NCBI RefSeq assembly: GCF_014650055.1
Contig: NZ_BMUF01000010.1
Location: 1 to 64,000 of the forward strand
Origin: Streptomyces malachitofuscus
Lineage (GTDB): Bacteria; Actinomycetota; Actinomycetes; Streptomycetales; Streptomycetaceae
Direction of reading: 5' to 3'
DNA length: 64,000 nt
Under the pieces are notes generated by a model. It made no database searches, was not told where the DNA came from, and saw only the letters and a program-made list of their open reading frames with translations. Positions within the stretch are counted from its first letter, which is position 1. The number at the start of each line of letters is the position of its first letter. Shown here in pieces: positions 20,214-28,440 of this stretch. Made by a program: the position numbers and the translations under genes.

Positions 20214-20249
20214 TTGACAGTGGATGAGTGAACCGCTGTCCTAGTGGGC
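20214..20249 (+). promoter_or_regulatory. Candidate promoter for a leaderless Cys-codon leader ORF
   Basis: A perfect -35 hexamer TTGACA at 20214-20219 is followed 17 bases later by TGTCCT (20237-20242), which fits the loose -10 rule weakly. A start would fall at or just before the ATG at 20250, giving a leaderless mRNA. No ribosome-binding sequence precedes that ATG, in agreement. The -10 match is poor, so this is tentative. Confidence 0.35.
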
Positions 20250-20342
20250 ATGCTCGCGAATCAGGCACTCACCTCGACCCGCTCCGCCGGGTTCCTCGGT
20301 GCTGCCCGCGCTCGCTGTAGCTGTCGCTGTTCCGGCTGTTGA
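20250..20342 (+). CDS. Cysteine-rich 30-residue leader peptide, candidate attenuator ORF
   Basis: A 31-codon ORF starting ATGCTCGCGAAT and ending in CSCRCSGC before TGA. The cysteines are residues 23, 25, 27 and 30. All four use TGT, the minor Cys codon in this GC-rich genome. It lies 150 bases upstream of the cysteine dioxygenase gene on the same strand. The spacer after it is C-rich and G-poor and can form two hairpins (20365-20384 and 20424-20440). Cys-rich leaderless uORFs that sense cysteine are known in mycobacteria in front of sulfur-assimilation genes. Here the target would be a cysteine-degrading enzyme. Translation of this ORF is inferred only. Confidence 0.5.
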   Translation: MLANQALTSTRSAGFLGAARARCSCRCSGC

Positions 20343-20364
20343 GCCCCACGCGCTCCCGCCGTCA

Positions 20365-20440
20365 CCGAGTCCCACTCGACTCGGCCACCGTTTCCTTCGC
20401 TCCACCAGGGCACCCCTCGCCGCCGCCCGCGATCCGGGCG
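20365..20440 (+). promoter_or_regulatory. Hairpins in the cysteine dioxygenase leader
   Basis: First hairpin: CCGAGTC (20365-20371) pairs with GACTCGG (20378-20384) over a 6-base loop, followed by CCACCGTTTCC. Second hairpin: CGCCCG (20424-20429) pairs with CGGGCG (20435-20440) over a 5-base loop. Around them the strand is notably rich in C and poor in G, as expected of a Rho-loading region. They could form the attenuator read out by ribosomes on the Cys-rich ORF. Confidence 0.4.
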
Positions 20441-20492
20441 TGACGCGACACCCGCCTCCCCGCCGCTCCCCCGCCAAGGAACCTCCGCACCC

Positions 20493-20996
20493 ATGAACAG
20501 CGACAGCGACCTCCAGATCGCCGGCGACATCCTCGAAGTCCCGCACCTGCTGCAGCCCCCGCGCGAGCACCCGGCCACCGTCGCCGAGTTCGCCGGCCTG
20601 GCCCGCTCCATCGCCGCCGACCGCTCCCAGTGGGAGCACCTCGTCCGGTACGACGCCACCACCCGCTGGTACCACCGGCTGCACACCGGGCCCGGCTACG
20701 AGGTGTGGCTGCTGTCCTGGGTGCCCGGCCAGGGCAGCGGCCTGCACGACCACGGCCGCTCCTCCGGCGTGCTCACCGTCCTCGAGGGCACCCTCACCGA
20801 GCACACCGGGCGCGGCACGCGCCGTCTGGCGGCCGGCGCCCAGCGCGTGTTCGCGCCGGGGTACGCGCACCACGTCGTCAACGACGCGCTGGAGGGCGCC
20901 GTCAGCCTGCACATCTACTACCCGGGCCTCACCGAGATGCCCATGCACACCCCGCACTGCGAGGCCCGGCCGGAGCCCGGCCCGGTAACTGCCTGA
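20493..20996 (+). CDS. Cysteine dioxygenase family protein
   Basis: A 167-residue cupin enzyme. Iron ligands are visible in GLHDHGRSSGVLTVLEGTL (HxH near residues 86-88) and APGYAHHVVND (third His near residue 126). The RYDATTRWYHRLHTGPGYEVWLLSW stretch fits the substrate pocket of bacterial type I cysteine dioxygenases, which oxidise cysteine to cysteine sulfinate. The ATG at 20493 has AAGGA upstream at slightly long spacing. The upstream leader with a Cys-rich ORF supports cysteine as the substrate. It is followed 34 bases later by fbiA but is probably only loosely linked to it. Confidence 0.9.
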   Translation: MNSDSDLQIAGDILEVPHLLQPPREHPATVAEFAGLARSIAADRSQWEHLVRYDATTRWYHRLHTGPGYEVWLLSWVPGQGSGLHDHGRSSGVLTVLEGTLTEHTGRGTRRLAAGAQRVFAPGYAHHVVNDALEGAVSLHIYYPGLTEMPMHTPHCEARPEPGPVTA

Positions 20997-21030
20997 CGTG
21001 ATGTCGTAGCGGCCTGCAAGGATGGGCCCC

Positions 21031-21990
21031 ATGCGCATTGTGGTTCTGGCAGGCGGCATCGGCGGTGCCCGTTTCCTGCGCGGTCTGAAGCGGGCCGTGC
21101 CGGACGCGGACATCACGGTCATCGGCAACACCGGGGACGACATCCACCTCTTCGGGCTGAAGGTCTGCCCGGACCTCGACACGGTGATGTACACGCTCGG
21201 CGGCGGTATCAACGAGGAGCAGGGCTGGGGGCGGACCGACGAGTCCTTCCGCGTCAAGGAGGAGCTCGCGGCGTACGGCGTCGGTCCGGAGTGGTTCGGC
21301 CTCGGCGACCGGGACTTCGCCACGCACATCGTGCGGACGCAGATGCTCGGCGCCGGATATCCGCTCAGCGCGGTGACCGAGGCGCTCTGTGACCGCTGGA
21401 AGCCCGGCGTGCGGCTGATCCCGATGACCGACGACCGGGTGGAGACCCATGTGGCCGTCGAGGTGGAGGGCGAGCGCAAGGCGGTCCACTTCCAGGAGTA
21501 CTGGGTGCGGCTGCGGGCCTCGGTGCCGGCCCAGGCGGTCGTGCCGGTCGGCGCGGAGCAGGCCAAGCCGGCCCCCGGTGTCCTGGAGGCGATCGCCGAG
21601 GCCGACGTGATCCTCTTCCCGCCGTCCAACCCCGTGGTCTCCGTGGGCACCATCCTCGCGGTGCCCGGCATCCGGGAGGCGATCGCCGACGCGGGCGTGC
21701 CGGTGATCGGTCTGTCGCCGATCGTCGGGGACGCGCCAGTGCGCGGCATGGCCGACAAGGTGCTCGCGGCCGTGGGCGTGGAGTCCACGGCCCCGGCGGT
21801 CGCCGAGCACTACGGCTCGGGCCTGCTGGACGGCTGGCTGGTCGACACCGTCGACGCGGGATGTGTGGAACGGGTCGAGGCGGCCGGTATCCGCTGCCGG
21901 GCCGTGCCGCTGATGATGACCGACGTCGAGGCGGCCGCGCGGATGGCGCGGGACGCGCTGGCGCTGGCCGAGGAGGTGCGGGCCGTATGA
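21031..21990 (+). CDS. fbiA: F420 biosynthesis 2-phospho-L-lactate / phosphoenolpyruvyl transferase
   Basis: A 319-residue CofD/FbiA enzyme that joins the activated three-carbon phosphate to the flavin-like precursor FO, forming (dehydro)F420-0. The N-terminal [19 protein letters not shown] and [29 protein letters not shown] near residue 35 are hallmark segments, as are [19 protein letters not shown] near residue 195 and [15 protein letters not shown]. The ATG at 21031 has AAGGA eight bases upstream; an ATG nine bases earlier abuts that site. It overlaps fbiB by four bases (ATGA). Confidence 0.96.
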   Translation: MRIVVLAGGIGGARFLRGLKRAVPDADITVIGNTGDDIHLFGLKVCPDLDTVMYTLGGGINEEQGWGRTDESFRVKEELAAYGVGPEWFGLGDRDFATHIVRTQMLGAGYPLSAVTEALCDRWKPGVRLIPMTDDRVETHVAVEVEGERKAVHFQEYWVRLRASVPAQAVVPVGAEQAKPAPGVLEAIAEADVILFPPSNPVVSVGTILAVPGIREAIADAGVPVIGLSPIVGDAPVRGMADKVLAAVGVESTAPAVAEHYGSGLLDGWLVDTVDAGCVERVEAAGIRCRAVPLMMTDVEAAARMARDALALAEEVRAV

Positions 21991-23288
21991 GCGGTACGGG
22001 TTACCGGGTCTGGGCCGTGCCGGGCCTGCCCGAGATCCGCCCGGGCGACGACCTGGCCAAGCTGATCGCGGCCGCCGAACCGGGCCTGTCCGACGGCGAC
22101 GTCCTGCTCGTCACCTCGAAGATCGTCTCCAAGGCGGAGGGCCGGATCGTCGAGGCGGCCGACCGGGAGACTGCGATCGACGCGGAGACCGTACGCGTGG
22201 TGGCCCGGCGGGGCGCTTTGCGCATCGTGGAGAACCGGCAGGGTCTGGTCATGGCCGCGGCCGGAGTCGACGCCTCCAACACCCCGGCCGGCACGGTCCT
22301 GCTGCTGCCGGAGGACCCGGACGCCTCCGCGCGGGCGATCCGCGAGGGCCTGCGCGACGCGCTCGGCGTCGAGGTCGGCGTGATCGTCACCGACACCTTC
22401 GGCCGCCCGTGGCGCGCGGGGCTGACGGACGTCGCGATCGGCGCGGCGGGCGTACGGGTGCTGGACGATCTGCGCGGCGGCACCGACGCGCACGGCAATG
22501 CGCTGGGCGCCACGGTCGTCGCCACCGCCGACGAACTGGCCGCGGCGGGCGACCTGGTCAAGGGCAAGGCGTCCGGCCTGCCGGTGGCCGTCGTCCGCGG
22601 ACTGCCGCACACGGTGGCGCCCGAGGACGGCGAGGGCGCGCGGGCGATGGTGCGCGGCGCGCGTGACGACATGTTCCGCCTGGGCACGTCGGAGGCCGTA
22701 CGGCAGGCGGTGACCCAGCGGCGTACGGTGCGGGCCTTCACGGACGAGCCGGTCGACCCGGGCGCGGTGCGCCGCGCGGTGGCGGCGGCGGTGACGGCAC
22801 CGGCCCCGCACCACACCACTCCCTGGCGGTTCGTGCTGCTGGAGTCCCCCGAGTCCCGCACCCGCCTGCTGGACGCGATGCGCGACGCCTGGATCGCGGA
22901 CCTGCGCCGTGACGGCAAGACGGAGGAGTCCATCGCCAAGCGCGTCCGTCGCGGCGACGTCCTGCGCAACGCGCCCTACCTGGTCGTGCCCTGCCTCGTC
23001 ATGGACGGCTCGCACACCTACGGGGACGCGCGGCGGGACGGGGCGGAGCGCGAGATGTTCGTGGTCGCCACGGGCGCCGGCGTCCAGAACTTCCTGGTGG
23101 CACTGGCCGGGGAGCGGCTGGGTTCGGCCTGGGTGTCGTCGACGATGTTCTGCCGCGACGTGGTCCGCGACGTCCTGGACCTGCCCGCGGACTGGGACCC
23201 GATGGGCGCGGTGGCGGTGGGCCACCCGGCCGAGGACCCCCGCCCGCGGCCCCAGCGTGAGGCGGACGCCTTCATCGAAGTGCGGTGA
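21987..23288 (+). CDS. fbiB: Bifunctional F420:gamma-L-glutamyl ligase / nitroreductase-domain FbiB
   Basis: A 433-residue fusion. Residues 1 to about 235 are the CofE-type GTP-dependent ligase that adds glutamates to F420-0 ([41 protein letters not shown]). Residues about 240-433 are an FMN-binding nitroreductase-like domain ([39 protein letters not shown]), which in actinobacteria reduces dehydro-F420-0. The pair fbiA-fbiB is translationally coupled. fbiC is not in the window. Confidence 0.96.
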   Translation: MSGTGYRVWAVPGLPEIRPGDDLAKLIAAAEPGLSDGDVLLVTSKIVSKAEGRIVEAADRETAIDAETVRVVARRGALRIVENRQGLVMAAAGVDASNTPAGTVLLLPEDPDASARAIREGLRDALGVEVGVIVTDTFGRPWRAGLTDVAIGAAGVRVLDDLRGGTDAHGNALGATVVATADELAAAGDLVKGKASGLPVAVVRGLPHTVAPEDGEGARAMVRGARDDMFRLGTSEAVRQAVTQRRTVRAFTDEPVDPGAVRRAVAAAVTAPAPHHTTPWRFVLLESPESRTRLLDAMRDAWIADLRRDGKTEESIAKRVRRGDVLRNAPYLVVPCLVMDGSHTYGDARRDGAEREMFVVATGAGVQNFLVALAGERLGSAWVSSTMFCRDVVRDVLDLPADWDPMGAVAVGHPAEDPRPRPQREADAFIEVR

Positions 23289-23370
23289 GCCAGGTGTGCG
23301 GGCGCCTACCCTCTTAGGGGCCCTCCGCTCTCGGGGGCGCCCTCCGGTTCACCTCCACCCTGGGACTCTC

Positions 23371-24372
23371 GTGGCAGGACGTTTCGCTCCCCGCCCGACC
23401 CGCACGACCGTGCGCGGCGGTCATGTCGCCGTGCCCGCGGGCCTCCCCCGCCAGGCACCGGCCCCGGCGCGCGCACGGACGTGGGTGCCGGACGGTCCGC
23501 TGGACCTCGGCCTGGTGCTCGGGCCGCTGCGGCGCGGGCCCGGCGACCCGACGTTCCGGGCGCTGCCGGACGGCTCCGTGTGGCGGGTCAGTCTGACGCC
23601 GGCGGGTCCGGGGACGCTGCGGGTGACGCAGCGGGCCGGGGAGATCCGGGGCGAGGCGTGGGGGCCGGGGGCGGAATGGCTGCTGGACAAGCTGCCGGAG
23701 ATGCTCGGGTCGGCCGACGATCCGTCCGCGTTCGTGCCCCGGCACAAGTTGCTGGCGGTGACCAGGCACCGGCGGCCGGGGCTGCGGCTGACGCGGACCG
23801 GGCTGGTGCTGGAGTCGCTGATCCCGTCGATCCTGGAGCAGAAGGTCACGACCGGTGAGGCGTACCGGGCGTGGCGGCTGCTGGTACGCAAGTACGGGGA
23901 GCCCGCGCCCGGGCCCGCGCCGGAGCGGATGTCGGTGATGCCGGCGCCTCGCACCTGGGCGCTGATCCCCTCCTGGGAGTGGCACCGGGCCGGGGTCGAC
24001 AACAAGCGGGCGTCGACGGTGCTGCGTGCGGTGCGGGTCGCCGCGCGGCTGGAGGAGGCGGTGGGGATGTCTCCGGAGGCGGCGCAGACGCGGTTGGAGC
24101 TGGTGTCGGGGATCGGGCCGTGGACGTCCGCGGAGACGGTGCAGCGCAGTCATGGGGCGGTGGATGCGGTGACCGTGGGGGATCTGCACCTGCCGGGGAT
24201 CGTGGGGTGGGCGCTTGCGGGGGATCGGTATGCGGATGACGCGGTGATGCTGTCGCTGTTGGAGCCGTATGCGGGGCAGCGGCATCGGGCCGCGCGGTTG
24301 ATTTTGTTGAGTGGGTGTGTGCCGGGGAGGCGGGCGCCGCGGATGCCGTACGGGGATATCGGGCGGTTGTGA
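23371..24372 (+). CDS. DNA-3-methyladenine glycosylase II / HhH-GPD family protein (AlkA-like)
   Basis: A 333-residue protein. The helix-hairpin-helix GPD motif is LELVSGIGPWTSAETVQRSHG near residue 232, with the catalytic Asp in TVGDLHLPGIVGWAL near residue 270. The segment GLVLESLIPSILEQKVTTGEAYRAW near residue 150 fits helix B of AlkA-like enzymes, which remove alkylated bases by base flipping. The N-terminal 100 residues are less typical. The start is a GTG at 23371 with only a weak ribosome site. The gene ends close to repeat copy C. Confidence 0.85.
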   Translation: MAGRFAPRPTRTTVRGGHVAVPAGLPRQAPAPARARTWVPDGPLDLGLVLGPLRRGPGDPTFRALPDGSVWRVSLTPAGPGTLRVTQRAGEIRGEAWGPGAEWLLDKLPEMLGSADDPSAFVPRHKLLAVTRHRRPGLRLTRTGLVLESLIPSILEQKVTTGEAYRAWRLLVRKYGEPAPGPAPERMSVMPAPRTWALIPSWEWHRAGVDNKRASTVLRAVRVAARLEEAVGMSPEAAQTRLELVSGIGPWTSAETVQRSHGAVDAVTVGDLHLPGIVGWALAGDRYADDAVMLSLLEPYAGQRHRAARLILLSGCVPGRRAPRMPYGDIGRL

Positions 24373-24419
24373 GTCTGCCGCGTGACTGCGTCGGCGCGGG
24401 GTGACTGCGTCGGCGCCGG

Positions 24420-24715
24420 TGCTGACTGGGTGCCGTGCGTTGGTGTGGGCGGGAGGTGTTTGCGCAGCCCGGCGCCAGCGGGGTGCCGTCGCGCCCACCC
24501 GTGCCGCCCCAGCGGCACGACTGCCCGCGACTCCCGGGAGGGGGCGGGGTGGTGTTCGCCCGCAGTGACTGGCGCGTCCGTGCCGCCCGGCCCTTCCAGG
24601 CGACCCAGTCGCGCCAGTCCGAGGACGGACACCCGCACCCCGCCCCCGCACCACCCACCGCCGTAGGCGCTACGCGCACCCCCGCCGGAGGGACACTGGC
24701 GCCGCAGGCATGCGA
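24420..24715. repeat. Intergenic repeat element, copy C
   Basis: The roughly 360-base convergent gap between the AlkA-like gene and the nucleotidyltransferase is filled by this third, shorter copy. It shares TTTGCGCAGCCCGGCGCCAG, GGGGTGCCGTCGCGCCCACC, CACGACTGCCCGCG, TTCGCCCGCAGTGACTGGCG and CGCGCCAGTCCGAGGACGGA with copy A in the same order. It lacks the short palindromic elements. No gene is seen in it. Confidence 0.7.
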
Positions 24716-24732
24716 CCGCCGGCCCGCGGCCG

Positions 24733-25815
24733 CTACTGGTCCGAGGAGAAGCGGACCGCGCCGGCGGGGATGCGGGCGTCGCACCAGACGCGGACGCCCT
24801 CGCGCAGTTCGTTGTGGGCGCCTATGACCGCGCCGTCACCTATGACCGTGCCGGTCAGCACCGACCGTTCACCCACCCGCGCCCGCGTCCCGATCAGCGA
24901 GTCGGTGACGACCGCGCCCGGTTCGATGACCGCCCCCGGCAGGATCGTGCTCCCGAAGACGTGCGCGCCCTCCGCCACGAACGCGCCCTCGCCCACCACC
25001 GTCCCGCCCGCGAGCTTCGCGTCGGGCGCCACGGTCGCCGTGGGCAGCACCAGCCGGTCACCGCAGCGGCCGGGCACCGCGGGCGACGGCGCACGCCCGA
25101 GCACCAGGTCCGCCGAGCCCCGCACGAACGCCGCCGGCGTCCCCAGGTCCAGCCAGTACGTCGAGTCGACCATCCCCTGCAGATGCGCGCCCGCCGCCAG
25201 CAGCCCCGGGAACGTCTCCCGCTCCACCGACACCACCCGCCCCGCCGGGATCGTGTCGATCACGGACCGCCGGAAGACGTACGCCCCCGCGTTGATCTGG
25301 TCGGTGACGATCTCCTCCGGCGTCTGCGGCTTCTCCAGGAAGGCGAGCACCTTCCCCGTGTCGTCCGTAGGGACCAGCCCGTACGCCCGCGGATCGGTCA
25401 CCTTCGTCAGGTGCAGCGAGACGTCCGCCCCCGTCGTCCCGTGCGTCCGCACCAGGGCCCCGATGTCCAGCCCCGTGAGGATGTCCCCGTTGAAGATGAG
25501 CACGGGGTCGTCCGGCCCCGAGTGCAGCCGGGACGCGACGTTGCGGATGGCGCCGCCCGTACCGAGCGGCTCCTCCTCCGTCACGTACTCGATGTGCAGC
25601 CCCAGCGCCGAGCCGTCACCGAAGTACGGCTCGAAGACCTCGGCCAGATAGGACGTCGCCAGGACGATGTGCTCGACGCCCGCCGCTCTGGCTCTCGCCA
25701 GCTGGTGCGTGAGGAAAGGCACCCCGGCCGCCGGGACCATGGGCTTGGGTGTGTGCACCGTGAGCGGGCGCAGCCGTGTGCCCTTGCCGCCGACCAGGAG
25801 GATCGCTTCTGTCAC
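24733..25815 (-). CDS. NDP-sugar / mannose-1-phosphate guanylyltransferase-type enzyme
   Basis: A 360-residue nucleotidyltransferase. The N-terminal LLVGGKGTRLRPLTVHTPKPM is the nucleotide-binding signature, DPVLIFNGDILTGLD near residue 105 holds the metal Asp, and the C-terminal third is a left-handed beta-helix with hexapeptide repeats (TVVGEGAFVAEGAHVFGSTI). The two-domain layout fits GDP-mannose or glucose-1-phosphate nucleotidyltransferases. With manA and manB 15 kb away, GDP-mannose is the likely product, but the sugar cannot be fixed from the motif. The start is the GTG at 25815, right before the conserved core; its ribosome site is weak. Confidence 0.88.
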   Translation of the reverse strand: MTEAILLVGGKGTRLRPLTVHTPKPMVPAAGVPFLTHQLARARAAGVEHIVLATSYLAEVFEPYFGDGSALGLHIEYVTEEEPLGTGGAIRNVASRLHSGPDDPVLIFNGDILTGLDIGALVRTHGTTGADVSLHLTKVTDPRAYGLVPTDDTGKVLAFLEKPQTPEEIVTDQINAGAYVFRRSVIDTIPAGRVVSVERETFPGLLAAGAHLQGMVDSTYWLDLGTPAAFVRGSADLVLGRAPSPAVPGRCGDRLVLPTATVAPDAKLAGGTVVGEGAFVAEGAHVFGSTILPGAVIEPGAVVTDSLIGTRARVGERSVLTGTVIGDGAVIGAHNELREGVRVWCDARIPAGAVRFSSDQ

Positions 25816-25922
25816 CTGTCGTCTCTGCTTCCTGCCGGGACCGGCCGAACTGTCTTTCGGCTGGCCAGTGTATGCAGACCGTTCCGCAGCCCGTTCTCCG
25901 GCAGGAAGAGACGCGGCCCGCC

Positions 25923-27326
25923 TCAGCGCCCCTGGTAACGGGCCGCCGTGGAGCGCACGGTGCCGAGCTTCTTGTACAGCTTCCCCCCTGGGCACGAGGT
26001 GTTGAACCCGTTCCGGTGACCGGAGATCACGTTCAGTCGTACCTTCTTGCCTTTTCGGTAGAGATTGCCACCCCCGGACGTCAGATATGTCTTCGCCCGC
26101 GGATTCATGCCGTGCAGCCCGAGTTTCCACGCGGTGAGCCGGGCGACGGCCTTCACCGCGGACGACGACGGCTTCTTGGAGCCGTAGGAGCCGATCACCG
26201 CGATCCCCGTCGTCCTGCTGTTGAACCCGAGGGTGTGGGCACCCTTGACCGGCTTGGCCACTCCCCCGGCCCGGCCCTCGTAGATCCGGCCGCACTTGTC
26301 GATGAGGAAGTTGTAGCCGATGTCCCGCCAGCCCAGGCTCCTGACGTGGTAGCGGTAGAAGCCGCGGATGAGCGAAGGCGCCTGCGAGCACGAGTAGTTG
26401 TTGCCGGAGGCGGTGTGGTGCACGAAGGCCGCCTTGACCTTGCTCGTGTACACGAACCCGCCTTCCCGCAGCCCCTCGTCGGCTCCCCATCCCCGCCGGG
26501 TGACGATGCCGGGGCGCGGCCCGATGTACGGCTTGGCCCGCTGTTCCTCGGTCAGCTCGGCTCCGCGCAGGGCGAGGTACTCCCGCCGGGTCCGCTCACC
26601 GTCCAGCTCCGGGATCTCGGCGGCGCCGAGGGCCGCGAGACCGGCGTTGGCCGCGGAGGCGGCGGTCGCCTCGGCGGTCATGGGGCCGGTACGGCCGTCG
26701 ACGGCCTCGCGCGGGTCCGCGGCGTCGGAGTCACCCGGGTCGATGAGTTCGAGCCGCAGCCCGGACGGCAGCTCCGGGACTTCGCCGACGCCCGGTTCCG
26801 GGGTCGACGAGTAGTCGGAACCGGCACCCGGTTCACCGGGTTCGGGCCGCACCCGGATCTCCACCCCGTCCGACTCCCCCACCCACAGCGGAGCCGTGGC
26901 CCCCCGCACCCGTCCCGAGGCGGCTTCCGAGGTTCCCGGATCGGCCCCGTGGTCGGTGTAGTGGGTCTCGACGTCCTGCCAGGCGGACCAGTCCCGGGTG
27001 GCGGCCGAGCGGGTACGGACCTGGACGCGGCCGGCGAGTTCGCGGGCGGGGTCGTCCCAGACGACGCCGAGGAGGGAGAAGTGCCGTACGGCCCGGGGGG
27101 CGAGGCCGAAGACGGCGGCGCCGGAGGCGCGGTCGTGGGTGAGGGGTCGCAGGGGCAGCGACTGAGTGCTGCCGGGCACGTCGGGCGGGGCCGTCACCGC
27201 TGCGCGCGTGGCCGCTTCTGCCGTGGGCGCCGGTCTCGCGGCCGCCGCGGCGGCGGGCGGAGCGAGCGGGAGGGCGAGGGCGGCGGCGCAGGTGACACCG
27301 ATTGAGGAAGCAAGAATTCCACGCAT
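25923..27326 (-). CDS. Secreted N-acetylmuramoyl-L-alanine amidase (PGRP / amidase_2 domain)
   Basis: A 467-residue exported protein. A signal peptide (MRGILASSIGVTCAAALALPLA) is followed by an Ala/Pro-rich linker, a beta-rich domain from about residue 60 to 150, and a linker ending PGIVTRRGWGAD. The C-terminal PGRP domain (about residue 300 to the end) has zinc ligands visible in FVHHTASGNNYSC, HTLGFNSRTTG and SGHRNGFNTSCPGG. The Cys of the last motif is kept, so it should be an active zinc amidase cutting the lactyl-Ala bond of peptidoglycan. Three in-frame ATGs (27371, 27344, 27326) have no clear ribosome site; I took the one giving the best signal peptide. Confidence 0.88.
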   Translation of the reverse strand: MRGILASSIGVTCAAALALPLAPPAAAAAARPAPTAEAATRAAVTAPPDVPGSTQSLPLRPLTHDRASGAAVFGLAPRAVRHFSLLGVVWDDPARELAGRVQVRTRSAATRDWSAWQDVETHYTDHGADPGTSEAASGRVRGATAPLWVGESDGVEIRVRPEPGEPGAGSDYSSTPEPGVGEVPELPSGLRLELIDPGDSDAADPREAVDGRTGPMTAEATAASAANAGLAALGAAEIPELDGERTRREYLALRGAELTEEQRAKPYIGPRPGIVTRRGWGADEGLREGGFVYTSKVKAAFVHHTASGNNYSCSQAPSLIRGFYRYHVRSLGWRDIGYNFLIDKCGRIYEGRAGGVAKPVKGAHTLGFNSRTTGIAVIGSYGSKKPSSSAVKAVARLTAWKLGLHGMNPRAKTYLTSGGGNLYRKGKKVRLNVISGHRNGFNTSCPGGKLYKKLGTVRSTAARYQGR

Positions 27327-27455
27327 GCCCCTGATATTGGACATAGTCAGACAAATCTGTCCATCGGGCATTTGACGGTCTGTCGGACGCCGTTCCCCCG
27401 AACCGGTGGCGTGCGGGGACGGTGCGCGGGGACGGTCCCGCGTACGCTTGCCCGG

Positions 27456-28217
27456 GTGAACGCCACCGACCGCACCCCTGCCGACCTGCTGAGTTCCGCG
27501 CTCGCCGCGGACCCGGGACGCCCCCTGGTGACCTTCTACGACGACGCCACGGGCGAACGTGTCGAATTGTCCGTGGCCACCTTCGCCAATTGGGTGGCCA
27601 AGACCGCCAACCTCCTCCAGGACGAACTGTCCGTCGAACCCGGCGACCGGGTGGCCCTGCTGCTGCCCGCGCACTGGCAGACGGCGGTGTGGCTGCTGGC
27701 GTGCGCGTCGGTGGGCGTGACCGCCGACATGGCCGGGGACGCGGCGGCCGCCGATGTCGCGGTGAGCGGTCCGGAGCCGAAGTCGCTGGAGGCCGCGCGG
27801 GCCTGCTCGGGGCCGCGGATCGCGCTGGCCCTCAGGCCGCTCGGCGGACGCTTCCCGCAGCCGCCGGAGGGCTTCGCCGACTACGCCGTGGAGGTGCCGG
27901 GCCAGGGCGACCGGTTCGTGCCGTACGCGCCCGTCGACCCGGAGGAGCCGGCGCTGATCGTGGCGGGGCGGGAGTTCACCGGGGCCGAGGTGGTGGAGCG
28001 GGCCCGGGCGGAGGCGCCGGAGCTCGGGCTGACCGGACCCGGCTCACGGATCCTGTCGGGACTGCCGTTCGACACCTGGGAGGGCCTGAACTCCGGTCTG
28101 TACGGACCGCTGGCGACCGGCGGCTCCGTGGTCCTGTGCCGGAATCTGGACCGTCTCGGGGAGGAGGCCCTGGACAAGCGGGTGGAGAGCGAGCGGGTGA
28201 CGGTCATCGCCAGATGA
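27456..28217 (+). CDS. TIGR03089 family protein (AMP-binding enzyme-like)
   Basis: A 253-residue protein of the actinobacterial TIGR03089 family. It resembles the N-terminal part of acyl-adenylate-forming enzymes (FYDDATGERVELSVATFANWVAKTANLLQDEL, GDRVALLLPAHWQTAVWLLACASVG) but is far shorter than a full enzyme of about 500 residues, and the usual phosphate loop STG-TGxPKG is absent. It is therefore unlikely to adenylate on its own. It begins at a GTG (27456) and lies between the divergent amidase gene and the first LCP gene. Role unknown. Confidence 0.8.
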   Translation: MNATDRTPADLLSSALAADPGRPLVTFYDDATGERVELSVATFANWVAKTANLLQDELSVEPGDRVALLLPAHWQTAVWLLACASVGVTADMAGDAAAADVAVSGPEPKSLEAARACSGPRIALALRPLGGRFPQPPEGFADYAVEVPGQGDRFVPYAPVDPEEPALIVAGREFTGAEVVERARAEAPELGLTGPGSRILSGLPFDTWEGLNSGLYGPLATGGSVVLCRNLDRLGEEALDKRVESERVTVIAR

Positions 28218-28440
28218 CCCCCGGCTGAAGCCCAGCCGCACCAGGGCAGGCCCGTCAGCCCCCGCCGCTCCAGGGAAGGCACGCCGGCCCCCGTCACTCC
28301 GGGAAAGGCCCCGCCCTCCCCCGTTCGGCGCAGCACCACCCCCCACCCCCCGCGCTCCCGGGTCATCGTCGTAGTCAAGCGGCACGCACCACACCCGTAC
28401 GCCGTCCTGGTCCCGTACGCAGTGAGGGGTGGACCCGGCC

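Noticed and set aside
21861-21986. A longer N-terminus for FbiB beginning inside fbiA.
   Set aside because: The ATGA overlap start at 21987 matches the conserved N-terminus; the extension is a shadow of fbiA.
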